Both the position numbers and the translations under genes were made by a program. Below, in pieces: positions 44,443-56,300 of a stretch of DNA of 64,000 bases. The notes below the pieces were generated by a model, which worked only from the letters and a program-made list of their open reading frames with translations, was not told where the DNA came from and made no database searches. Source of the DNA: Rhynchonema sp. JSB1_4 (taxonomy: Eukaryota; Nematoda; Chromadorea; Monhysterida; Xyalidae); the NCBI GenBank assembly GCA_030248065.1, contig JASAMV010001159.1, forward strand, positions 1-64,000, in the 5' to 3' direction. Position 1 is the first letter of the stretch; the number at the start of each line of letters is the position of its first letter.

Positions 44443-46178
44443 ATCGCAACGTGCTCGGCATCGTGGGTCATTCACTCGTTTGGTGGCGTGCGAATACTGT
44501 CGGCATTGGTTCGATGCTCAGTCGTTTAGTTTATGTAGTCGACCCTCTTTATAGTGAATGTTTATGCAGATAATCTCTCTATTCGATTCGCTAGAGAGGG
44601 GGTGGACTATATATTCTAATTCTGTGATCATGTCTATCAATTTTTGAAACGAAAGGCTCCTTTTGTTTGTCGATATCGGCAGTATTCACACGCCACAGAG
44701 GTGGCCTGCGTGTGAGTGTGGGGTCAAGTTTTTTTTGGTTTACCGAGATGTGAAGTTATCTAACTGCAGTTGCACATAGCTGTAATTGGTAATGCATCCA
44801 TTCGCGTAGCGAGTGACTTGGCGTTATCTTGTCTGGTTTGGTTCTGCACGCTCCACGGAAAATATTCGATACATCTTCTTGGTTTTTTTAGATTTTCGAT
44901 GCCTTGTGTTTTTTTATCGTGCGTTTCTTGATGTTGTTCCAATTCATGTCTGCTTTCTTTTTAACGGTTAGGCGCAATCAGTCAGTCAGCGACTTGGTTT
45001 TGTGCTACACTATTTCTACGTGAAACATCACGCGTCGCTGTGGAACATCATCCAGCCTGGCAACCAGCCTTCATTCTGATCAACGGACAGCATCAGACTT
45101 TCCATTCACGAATTGATGGGTTCTGAAATCCTCGGAAGACATCAAACAAGAATAATGGACCTTACAATAACGTCGAAACTCAACAAAAATTATAGTTCCG
45201 TCCTTTTATTTCTGTATTCGCCCAATTTCTCTTTTGAACTTTACCCTACCTTGTCGTAGTCTATCGTCAATTATGCAGTTGTAGCCTAGTTTCGGTGGTG
45301 ACGTTTCCATTCACGCAATTTTCGTGTTGTTCTGGGCTCTGTACTGTGCTTTGTTGTCTGTTCTGTTTTTGTTTTTGCTGCATAAAAATTCAGTTGTGAT
45401 TCTGGGTCGAAATTTGATTATTGTGGTGCTTCAGAAAACGGTTACGTACGAACCGTGTCTGCGTCATGATGCAACATATTTTTTTAATTTATGGTGTATT
45501 TTGTGAGGGTGTGGTTTCGAATTCCATGTTTCAGTGACTGCTTCAAAAGGTTTTCAGCAGTCTAGCCTGTTCCTATGTGCTGCGCACCAGACTGTTGGGA
45601 ACTGAAGCAATTATAACTCACTGAAGACCGCACGAAGCTAGCAGCTTGAATGGCGGTTGTGCTTTACGAGATAGCCTTTTTTGAAATAGCTTAGCTTGCT
45701 TGCCGACGTACTGGTCATACGGCATACTGCGCAGAAACATGCCTTGATACAAACTGCAGGCTTAGCATGTGGATCGATATTTTGTGATAGCTCGCTGCAC
45801 AAGTTGAGTAGTATACGGTAGCTGGGCTCTGGCAGCATGGCTGGAGTTTCAGTGTCTTGTTTGTGACCATAAGCATGCTTTAGTTACATAAATTTCCCAT
45901 TTGGATGTCCATGCCCCACTGCGTTTGTTGCTGTTGGCCGTCCATGCATAGCTCAGAAGGATAACGTTTTGGCTGCTGGAAGTTGACGCGGCTTTTTGAC
46001 GCTCTTGTCGAGAGACGAATAAATTTCTTGCTGTTCCTAGGGCCGTTGGACACCAAGAAACCATTTAGCCGTGAAAAGAGGCGTACCTTTTAGAAATGAG
46101 ATCTTTGTGGTTCGTTCTGTTTCAGCCAAAAGATATAACTCAGCAACTTAACTTCCAAGACAATAACACGTCCCGAAA
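44443..46178. other. Acinus to LAPTM4 intergenic region
   Basis: Contains the Acinus 3' region and the LAPTM4 promoter. Only short unconvincing frames on both strands. No repeat or RNA gene recognised. Confidence 0.4.
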
Positions 46179-49100
46179 ATGACCTGGTGGCGTCTGACCG
46201 TGCGTCACGCGCGCAGCACACCGCTCGATCGCGACCCGCGATTTCGATGTTTCGGTTGTTGTCATGTGCGAACGGGCACTTTCGCGTTGGGATTGTATTA
46301 TTTGGTTTGTTTTGTTTGATTTTATTCGCATATTCAGCTAGACAAGTGAGATACAAATACAAACATGAAAAGTAATGCCTTTGCACACTGGCATGACATC
46401 AGTATACCAAAAGTTACTATTTCGCCTGTGTCTCGCGTCATGGTGGCTGGAACCCGATTGAGTGTCACATAATTGGAGCCCGATATCGTGCTTGGTAATC
46501 TGACTGGCTCAGATCGCTCCTGCCTCGAAAATTGATGTACTTTGGCCAGGGAAATTAGTGTACCTTAGGGGTACCCCCTCCCCCAGGAGCGACACTGGTG
46601 CTAGAGTATAATCTCAATCAACAAAGTCTTGTGACGAAAACAAGCCCTCTCCCACCACCATGTTTCACATGTTTGTGCATTGCATTGGCCTGACGGCGAA
46701 ATTGTGTGTTTAGGAAACATTTCACACCGTTATGATTTATGAAACGAGCAACTACACCACCAATCACTGAACAAATGCACCATCATTTCAGACCATGCAA
46801 CTGGTGTGCGTGCTGTTTCTGTCGGTCGCGATTATACAGCCTGAACTTGTGGCCAACGCGTCCGGCGCACGATTCTATGGGCTGAATTTCCACAAAGTTC
46901 GACCCGAACATGTAGAATTCGATGTGACGTTTGGCTCGAATAAGTGCGTTTTTACAGTTATTTCTGATGTTTTATTGTCTGGTTTTGGTACGGTTTGGTG
47001 TGATTTCGACCTATGTAAATCTTGCCAGACAATTTTTACGCAGTTCCAAATAAATCTGGACGATCACTAAATCTCGGTATCACGTGACCATGACCGGTAT
47101 CATTATTACGCATTGTTTCTCCAGGTACAAGTGGTCTGAAACGGTTCGCGAGCCACTTCCTTCTGATCCTGAGAGCCACAAGGAGCATCACCCAGAACAT
47201 GAAACATTACTGAGTGGCAAAGATGGGCGTAACGAGCCGGCAATGCCCATGTTGCCTGACCAACCCTTGAGAGGATGGAATAGTGGTGAATATAAGTTCG
47301 ATAACATCAAGAAACTGGCGCATCAGCGCCTGCGGCAAGGTGGGGCATTATTTATTTGATTATTTATCATTATATGATATGATAATTTATTATTATTGAT
47401 TGATTATTTATCGGCATTATTTTTTGGGATTATGTTTCCGTTTGCGCAGATGCTCTGTATATTCAATAGAGTGTACAGCTGAAATATCAGTAAGGGTGAG
47501 AAACGTCAGCCTCAATTATTGACAGTGAAACATTTGCTGCGGTGCTTTTGTTCACTTCTACTGGACACGGCAGAGATTGCTTTGCTGCAACTGCCTTTTC
47601 GGTGCTGGTACTTTTCAGACACCTTGTAGCTGGAAGTATCGTTGTGACCAATCTGTCAGGTACTGATTTGGTCTGTTTCAGAATGGAGCGTCGTTCTGGT
47701 TACATTACGAGCTGTGCAATTTTTATAGCGCATCATGTAAAAATGAGTTGCTGTTGTGTTTCAGGCGACGCACATCTGGCTCTGGCCCTGGTCATGGGCC
47801 TGTTAGCAGTGACGATCATGATGTTGTTCGGCGTGCTGCGTTGTCGTCCCGTCTACCTGCTACCCTTCTTCTCCTATCAAGTGTTTGACTTTGTGCTCGG
47901 CTGTCTCACCACCCTCGGTCATTACTCGTGGTTGCCGCATGTTCAAGCGGCCATTGCTGAAAATGTGCGTTTGGTTGATTCTGTTTTGCCTGTTTTTGCT
48001 ATTGTTGGAAGAAGAAGACGTTCTGTTATAAAGCCTAAATGTTCCACCTGCAGCTGAGCCGAGTCGCCGCTGCATTCTTGCTGTGTTTCGTAATTTTCAT
48101 CTCGAAAATTGAAAACATGATGAGGCACCAAATGTTCAATATATAACCCCCAAAGTGCGTGCATTTCAGCCTGATCTACCCTTCCACGGCCATCTGTCAC
48201 GTGTCGGGGTGCAATGGTTGTCGTTGGGCATACTGCTGGTGTGTGTCGGTGCCCTGATCCTCAAGGCCTATCTCATCGGTGTTGTATGGGCGTGCTATCA
48301 GTACCTGAATGTCCGGATGCACCATCGGTGTTTGGCTGCAGCTGGTCTGTTCGGGGGTTGTGATTTTCGGATACACAGGATGTTGCAAAAATAGCTGCCC
48401 GTTTCCAATACATATCGATCATTTATGTAAATTATCGTTTTTTCTTTCGCCTCCGCCTAAATGATCATTTTTGCACCTAAGATACATTTTACACCTGAAA
48501 GCTCGCTTTGCGCGTGAGAACGGCATGTAAGATTTTGACATCTGAGAGGCTGTTGAATTTTAAACAAGTCATGTGTTAAGTTGATGCCTGTGGCCTTTTT
48601 GCCACATGGGTCACAGTTTGATATCCCTTTTAGCGGCAGGCAGCGGTGACTTGTCAGATGACGAGGCAATCAACAGTCTGTTGAATCCACAAGGCGGTCG
48701 ACCTCGGACTGGCGGTAACGGCGGGCTGATCGATCCGACCTTCTATTTCGCTGGAGTCGGCATTGCGCCACCACCCACGCGTGAACAGGTCAGGGTTGCG
48801 TTTGCCTCAAGCTTGCTAGTCCACGCGGTCTTGTTTTCGAAGAAATTATGGTTTCAATATGTAACACCAGTGACCTCTTCAAGCTTGCTGAATGTCACTC
48901 ATTTCGATCAAACTGGAAGCGGTTTCTGGACAGCTAGAAAGCGCCCGTGCCGTGCCACTCCCCCCCCCCCCCCGAAGACCCGTTAGCATACCCAAAGCTG
49001 CCCGTGAAAATTGACCCGTCCGCCCTTCCGAGGGAGGGGCCACACACATACACACATATGTACGTCTTCCTGTTTTAGTAGTATAGATTGTCGGTCATTT

Positions 49101-49696
49101 ACCTCTTGTGTAGTGGCGAGCAAATGGTTGCAGTGTACCCTTTGGGGATGGATGCAGATGGTTGCATGCAAGGTACCCCTGAGGTCCGAAAAAGGTGTTT
49201 TATGCATGCATTATACTGCAAAATTGGCCAAAAAATAGCACTTTTTTGCCTTTTGGCCGAAAAGTTTTCTAAAAGAGCTAGCTATTATATTCTTGGCCTG
49301 CGCACGATTTTTCGGATGCGGACGGTTGCAAGGTATCAATATCTACCCTTCCTGCTTCCCCCAAAGGGGTGAATGCAAGGTACCTACCCCTTAGGTGAGG
49401 GGGAACGCCCCTCCAGCCACTGACCATGCAGAGTGTTTCATCGCATAAAGGGCTGCTAAAAGTGGAGTGAACTGCACTGTGAAAATCATTTATAGTTATG
49501 CGATCAATATTCAGAGTGCCTTTGACGTTCTAAATGGTGCACCTTGTTGTAGCTGTTCATGCCACCCGACTATGACACGGCCACTAAGTTGCCGCCCGTC
49601 TATGCACACAAACAGCAAGTGGACAGCACAACGTCACAAGCCGCTGCTGGTGACACGCCCATTGAACCACCGCCCAGTTATGATGCCCAGCAATGA
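46179..49696 (+). CDS. LAPTM4-like lysosomal four-pass transmembrane protein
   Basis: Seven exons with agreeing phases and no stops, 388 residues: 46179-46304, 46792-46943, 47125-47339, 47765-47964, 48170-48344, 48634-48788, 49553-49696. Exon 1 ends in FRCFGCCHVRTG and the start of TM1, which exon 2 completes (TMQLVCVLFLSVAIIQPELV). Exon 4 has TM2 and TM3 (RCRPVYLLPFFSYQVFDFVL), exon 5 TM4 and ILKAYLIGVVWACYQYLNVR; both blocks are diagnostic for LAPTM4. The tail has three PPxY motifs (PPDY, PPVY, PPSY), known in the family to recruit NEDD4-type ubiquitin ligases for lysosomal sorting. It is much longer than the roughly 230-residue vertebrate proteins because of a charged, Pro/His-rich extension of the first lumenal loop (exon 3) and an extra Gly-rich cytosolic exon (exon 6, with an acidic start). 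Exon 6 could begin 6 bp later. Confidence 0.87.
49106..49425. mobile_element. Degenerate R-family MITE in LAPTM4 intron 6
   Basis: TGTAGTGGCGAGCAAATGGT and CTCCAGCCACTG ends, plus TGGTTGCA, AAGGTACCCCTGAGGTCCGA and GCATGCATTATACTGCAAA, match 25525-25961. More diverged than that copy and without a clear target duplication. Confidence 0.65.
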
Positions 49697-50371
49697 AACA
49701 TCATTTTGGAGTGTAAATAGTAGAATTAGTATGTTCGATTTTTTGCAAGGGATCAACGGGTTTTTATGATTTTGCGAAATGATTTGGCGTTGATGTATAT
49801 TTGTGGTGACCCTAATTCTCTCAGTTGATTAAAGTACACCATGGTCTCTCGATGTTCAAAATACAAAACCATTTTCATGCTTATTTGAAAAATTTTAGAT
49901 ATCAGTATCAACAGCGTGACAGTTCTTACTCACCCCTTATTAATTATTGTAAAATACAATGTAGCTTTATATGTTTTGCATTGCTTGTGGTGACTCTTCA
50001 TTGTTATATCGTTCTGCGACCATAGAACGTAGACGAACAAAGCTGTGATACTATTTGGATGTAAATCGATTGGATAGGTCCAGCATTATTGTTATTATTC
50101 TACACTTGCTGTTATTCTTGCTGAAAAATATTTTGCAGCCGCACCTTTGTATTTGAATTGTATAGTGAGTGATTGGTTACGATATCATCGTGGCACATTG
50201 TGTGCATAAACCGCAAGACCGCAACTGCATTCGCAAAGTTAGAAACTTACTCCATTTTTGTTGCACTTGTATTGATCTGGCACGCTTCGAGCTGCCGTAC
50301 TTTTCTTATTTTTCATTTTGTTTTTGCATTTCTCGTAATTATTCTGCAGAAAGAAAAGACGAAAAACTATT
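49697..50371. other. LAPTM4 to FASTKD-like intergenic region
   Basis: LAPTM4 3' untranslated region and the putative promoter of the next gene. Nothing else recognised. Confidence 0.4.
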
Positions 50372-53300
50372 ATGAGACTGCCGCCTTTCGTTGTGTCACT
50401 GGGCAGGTGCCCGTTTTCACGTCCAAAATATTCGAATCAAATTCCGACCGCCTTCACGTGTTGTAACATGACCAGTCGACCCAGACAGAAGAAAACAGAC
50501 GCTTCAAAGCCATGGATGAAGTTTGTAACGGAGAACAGGAAAAAGGCCCGCCGGGTGACCAGCAAGTCTGACGATGCTATGGAGTTAGTCTATTTCAGTT
50601 TTCGTCGGGCTTTTTGCGCACATGACAATAATAGGTGTTCGGTATTCGGCTTGTGGTGCACACGTACTGATGATCCGGCGAGTGATTTTGCGCACATGAC
50701 AATAATAGGTGTTCGGTATTCGGCTTGTGGTGCACACGTACTGATGATCCGGCGAGTGTTAAGCACGTTTCGTATTCTTCCAGTCAAGCACTAACCCGTC
50801 TCCGTGGTCGTATCTCCCGAACCGACGTGCAAAAATATCGCAAAACGGTGCCACATAAAGAGGAACACAAGGAAAGCACGTACTTCGTCATGTCCACTGA
50901 GTTGGTGCTCACAACTGAACAGTTCTATGTGACACAGGTGGGTTTTTGGTTGTGTTCCACTGCAGTCCTGTCTCCTTGTAGCACGATCGGGACGCAGTCC
51001 TTTGGTTCCCTATGGAGACTATGCATCACTATTAAGACCAAGAGGAAGCTCTTACATTAGCCGCTTGTAGTCCTGACCGCAGCAGATCGGGTAACCAAAC
51101 TTGCTTACTACAGTCAAGATTCGTTATAGGTATATTTCCGGGACACCCTGAAAAGTATACTTATAACGAATTTATACCTATAGCGAATCCAATACTTAAG
51201 GAAAACAAGATTTTGTAGCTTGCTTCGTTCATTTTGAGGTAATCTCACTCAAGTTTGCGCATGGTTATGTGGACAAAAGCATGACAATATTATTTAGTTT
51301 ATTTTCATTTTTGGACGTATGCGTGCGTATACCGATATCATAAGCACATAGGCGGCCTTCACAATGCATGCGGGTTGCGGGTTGCGGGCCGAGGTAATGC
51401 GGGCCCGCAAAAATTGAATCCGCACTGGGTTTCACAATGCAATGTGCGGGTTGCGGGCCAGAAGTTCTAATTGAAGCAAACCCGCAACCCGCAGTTCCTT
51501 GCCCGCATGCGGGTGCATTGTGAAACCAAAAAAATGCGGGTTGCGGGCGAAGAGGACTTTAGGAAACGTCACAAGGAATAACATTCATGAGCTCTTCTTT
51601 GTCAATACTGACTTCGAAAAACATGTTCAGGTACTGGTCGCACAAAAAGTTTACAAAAATCGGTCAAATTTTTTCCTGAATCGTGAAGCAGGAAAGTGAC
51701 AGGGCAGTGACGTTGCGTTGCGCGATCGCACACAAGGCATGCAGTCTACAAAATGTTTCAGACCCGCAGCAATGTATAGGCAATCCATCGGCTCATGGCA
51801 CTTTTTATACATAGCGCGCATGCAGCAGCACACAACATTTTCTAAACAAGATGTGCACTTTGGGCGAGTGGCATTCTTTGATGGCCGACTTTTAAAATTA
51901 CCTGGTCTTCATAAGCTGCTTGACATAACACATCTCTGCACTGTCGCAAAATTTGGGGATGTTTCAACGGATAGCTGCCGAAAAGTAGATGCACTCATTG
52001 ACGGCAGTAATTTAGGGTGCAGCCTGTGTGTGTGGAGTGCCTGCCATGAGCTGGCGGATTGCCTATAGGTGCTCTTCCGGTTTATTTTCAGGTGAAAATG
52101 TTTTGTGAGAGTCACAAATAGCACAGCGGTTAAGAATGACTGAATGTGAAAATCAGGAATGATTTGATGAACTCTTATGTGGTCGTTGTGCGACCAACAT
52201 CTACTATTGAGTTTTAGTATCGTGTACTGATTTTAAGATGACCAACAAATACCGATTATATTGTCCTTGTCTGGAGACCACCGAAGTTTCAAGTGGTGAT
52301 AAAAATTTTCAAAACATGAGGAAGTATCAAACCTTGAAGCAAATTTCGTCTGTGCATTTCGCAAACATTTACCGCTAACCAATAACAGTTGTTTGGAAAG
52401 CTGAGCACGAAAGTTTCTGAAGAAACCTGTACAAATTTTGCATGCAAATGCTATGCTTGGCACACTGTTCTTGGAATTCTGCAACATCGAAAACACATAG
52501 AGAGTCGAAAACTTGTGCTCTCTGAGCAATGGGTCAACAAAAATCAACCATCCGAGCATGCGCTGAGGACCCAAACCCGCAAAAAATAGGATCAGTTCTA
52601 ATCGAGAAAATGCGGGTTGCGGGCCGATTTGGCCCGCAACTCGCAACCCGCACGCTGCTATGTGAAGGGCACTCTGCGTGCGGGTTGCGGGTTGCGGGCC
52701 GGGCTCGGCCCGCAATCCGCGACCCGCAACCCGCATTTCTTGTGTCTTCACAATGCACAGTGCGGGTTGCCGGCCGATGTGGCCCGCAACCCGCAACCCG
52801 CATGCATTGTGAAGGCCGCCATATTCAGCTGCTTGTTCTGTGCGGTCAAAATTATACTTATATCGAATCACAATTCCATACAAAATGCCGTTTGGGACAC
52901 TGGAAAATTTTATGCTGCACCAAATAGCGAATATGCTTATAACGAATCGCTTAAGTACTGGAAATTTTCGGGACACGCCAAAAAGTATGTTAAACTCGAA
53001 TTTATACTTATAGCGAATATACCTATAACGAGTCTCCACTGTATGTGTATATTGAAGTTGCAATTGCAGCGTGGGTCGCGTCGCTGTGGTAAAGGTAGGC
53101 GGTATGCGGTGCGTCATAACCCAAGAAAGTGATTCATTAATTGTCAGGTGCTCAACGCGTTTGCAGACGATGTAACATCGGTCGAGGATATCACACGATC
53201 CGAATTCCCGGTTTTGTTCGAATATTTCCCCAATGTCCGCGATGTGCTTACGAATGATCAGGTTGTAGGGTTTGGTTGGTTTGTTCAATGTTTGCTTTTT

Positions 53301-56300
53301 GTAACATCTGCAATTCGTCATGGATATTTGAGGGAGATAGACAAAGGAAGATGAAGCTTTTATCTGCTTGCACGTTTCACGAAACAGCACCTATGAATAT
53401 AGTTTTTTTTTCGATAATTTTCCGAGCCAAATTTGGGCACCGGTCCAAATGGTGATATTTGGCACATTGTGCGCTAAAAATGGTGTATGAAAAGGAATCC
53501 TGTTCATAAAGTGCGAATAAAAGCAGTGCGAATAAAAGCTGTAAAGGGGCTGGAAGACACTGGAAAAGTATGTTTCTGCAATAAAACTACGTTATTCCCA
53601 TAATTTTGAAACTTTTTTTTAGAAAAGTGCAAAATCCGCTTTGCAATTTTTCAGGAAAAATATATTTCACTGAAAAAAACGGTTTTTTTCGTTCTTTTCA
53701 GAGAAAAACGTTTTTTTCATACGCAACCATATACCTATGAGAATGTCAACATGTCACTTTCAGCATTTCGACATTCTTCGTTTCTGGGATCGACTTGGTC
53801 TGGTTTATCCGAGTATTCAACATTTGCACAAGGCTGTCGCACTAGCTTGTGAATTGTCACGATTACACGTGTTCAAGTGCGTTTTGTTTTTTTCACAGAC
53901 TATTGGTGCACCAGGACATCATAGGTCCGAGACATACAAAATGATGAAATGATGGTGAATAATGGCCAGGTGCACCTTGCTGTCATTTATGAGCAATAAT
54001 TGTCTGATTAAAAAATTGTTGTTTTGCGCTAGCTGATTTTTTCTTTAAGGTTTTCACTGTTCTCATTGGCGCAGCAAGAGGTGCAACTCCGTCCCGATTA
54101 TCACCCTGCGATGCTGATCGGCAAGATTCGGTCATTCAAAAGGCGCTACGCTGATTGGATGACGTCGACGTCGATGGATGAGATCTTCAAAGTTGTTATT
54201 TATCTTTTGTTTTCTTGTCTTTGGTGGAAACGTGACTCTATCGGTTTTGCTTGATGATCGGACTTATCTAATGAGGGCCAGGTTCATCGGGACATTGCAA
54301 AATTCACGCATGACTCTATTCGACTGCTGTGAACACAGTTAATACTGTGTTTCCTTCTTAAGCAAGGCAAAGGAAACGAACGACCCACGTTATAGCTCAA
54401 CTGCTGTTTGGGGTCTACATGTGAAACATGGTTGTTGTTAGTTTCTACAGGCCAGATTTGATACGTATTTGCCAGCTGCGTGATTGAGTCGACATTGTAA
54501 CCTCGCCCTCAGCTAGAAGTGCGGTTATAAAACTGGGTCGTTTGTTTCCTTCGACCAAGAAAAACAGGAGACACTATGGGTGGAATTTTCGAAACGGTGT
54601 AAAGGTCAGTTGGGCGTAAAGGTCGGTGTAAAGTTCGGTCGAAAGCTCGGTCGGCGTAGCTCGGTGTAAACGTGAAACATTGCCTGTTATTAACGTGGAA
54701 TGTTTCAAGTTTACACCGAGGTCTATCACACTGAGCTGTCGACCGAGCTTTCCACCGACCTTTACACCCAACTGACCTTTACACCGTTTCGAAAATATCA
54801 CCCAACAAATGCAGTTTCACAGGACACTGTTTACTCTCTGTATATTTATGCATGAGCGACTTTTGGTCTGATAAACTCTCAGTAAGTCTCGAAATACCAT
54901 TGGTGCAAGAAAAACTCACGGAAATCGATCCGATTGCGTCTGCATCTGATGACAACGTTTGACAACAGAGTAATATTTTCAGTTCTACGTCTACTCGTTG
55001 AAATTCGGCCGTCTGACGAAAAACGAGAAGAACTTTCCGGACATGCGTGACCGCATGCTGACTGAACTGAATCACACCCAAGTCGACAAAACGACCGTAT
55101 GTTCGTGTTATGCTCGATATCGGTAGAATGTGCACAGTCTGCCCGTATAGTCTGTCAGTATAGTGACGTGGCCGTTCTGGACCAGACAGTTCAGTTTTTG
55201 GTTACCCATATACGATTTGTAATGGAAATGCACTCACTAGGAAGCGAGTTTTGACCGATTGGATACTAAACTGTCGGTCACAGAATTATACAGCAAAGAT
55301 GTCGATCTGTGTAACTCTTGAACAAAAATTGACCGGATTTTGTTTCCAGCTACTGCGTTGTCTGTTCATACTGTCGCAAATGCAAGGTTATGGCCAAATT
55401 GACGAAATTCTGGGTCTACATTTGGAGGATAGACTGCGCGTGCTGGCCCCTGAAATGAGCGATGAGGAAATTGCTGTGTTTGCTACGTGTTTCTTTCGGT
55501 TGGTGGACGGAATTCTGAGCTGAAGATAATTGTAATTATTTGTTAATCCAGAGTGGTTTTTCGTTGGTCAGTTGTAAATAATGTGCTGCTTGCATCGTTC
55601 CTATTAGTCGGCTGCTGTTTTATCGCCGAACATGAAGCATTTTGAGCGGTATCCAACTTGGTGTGTGTTGTTGTGCAAGATCCTGGTGGTGATCTCAGGG
55701 CGCAAGGTCACATGCCGTCGAAAGCGGTTGTGCGCTGCAACCGGTACGTCGACAACAGATATCAAACTTGGTGATCGGATCGGATAGATCCTGCGTTGGG
55801 CACGTGACTTTTTGGAATTGTGGATATTAGCTACTAATTTCGACAAGCGTGGAACGAAAATTGACCGTAGCCAGCAGTGCTCACGAGTTTTCCGCGAGTT
55901 ACTGCATTTTAGTATTTTTCTTAAGTTTTGCAACCACCCACTTCAGCGATCGTCGCACGCTGCAGCGGCTGCAGCGTTCATACCGTATCTTCAGTGACAC
56001 AGTTGCCCGTCTGCTGCCACGCATGGCCGGCGAGGTGCCCGACAAGAGACCGGGCTCAGATCAAGGTCGACCCGGCCTAGACAAGCAGTTGCCAATGGAT
56101 GTAGACGTCGGTCTGCTCGGCTCGAGGGTGTATTTGAATGACAACGCACAGGTTTGGATGATTAGTTGGACACTGAAACGTACGTACTGTGGCCTGCAAA
56201 AATTGTTCAGCTCCTTGTTGTGCTCAGTTATTGAGACAGCGAAACGACGTTTTGCAAACTATATGCGGATATGCGACGTGCCAAGATAGGTAATCGCTTG

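Larger units (their letters stand above)
51111..53041. mobile_element. Tigger/pogo-like MITE with a large nested insertion
   Basis: Ends CAGTCAAGATTCGTTATAGG and, inverted, CAGTGGAGACTCGTTATAGG, flanked by TA on both sides (51109-51110 and 53042-53043). Internal TATA(A/C)CGAAT motifs repeat. CAGT ends, TCGTTATA and a TA target fit Tc1/mariner-Tigger elements. No transposase. It occupies FASTKD-like intron 2 and is split by the next element. Confidence 0.75.

Noticed and set aside
52233..53390. Minus-strand open frame of 385 codons
   Set aside because: It runs across the nested transposons and antisense to exon 3 of the FASTKD-like gene. Much of it translates the GCGGGTTGCGGG repeat. No family resemblance.
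54574..54801. 75-residue frames present in both W-family MITEs
   Set aside because: Identical frames simply reflect the identical palindromic MITE sequence; not a gene.
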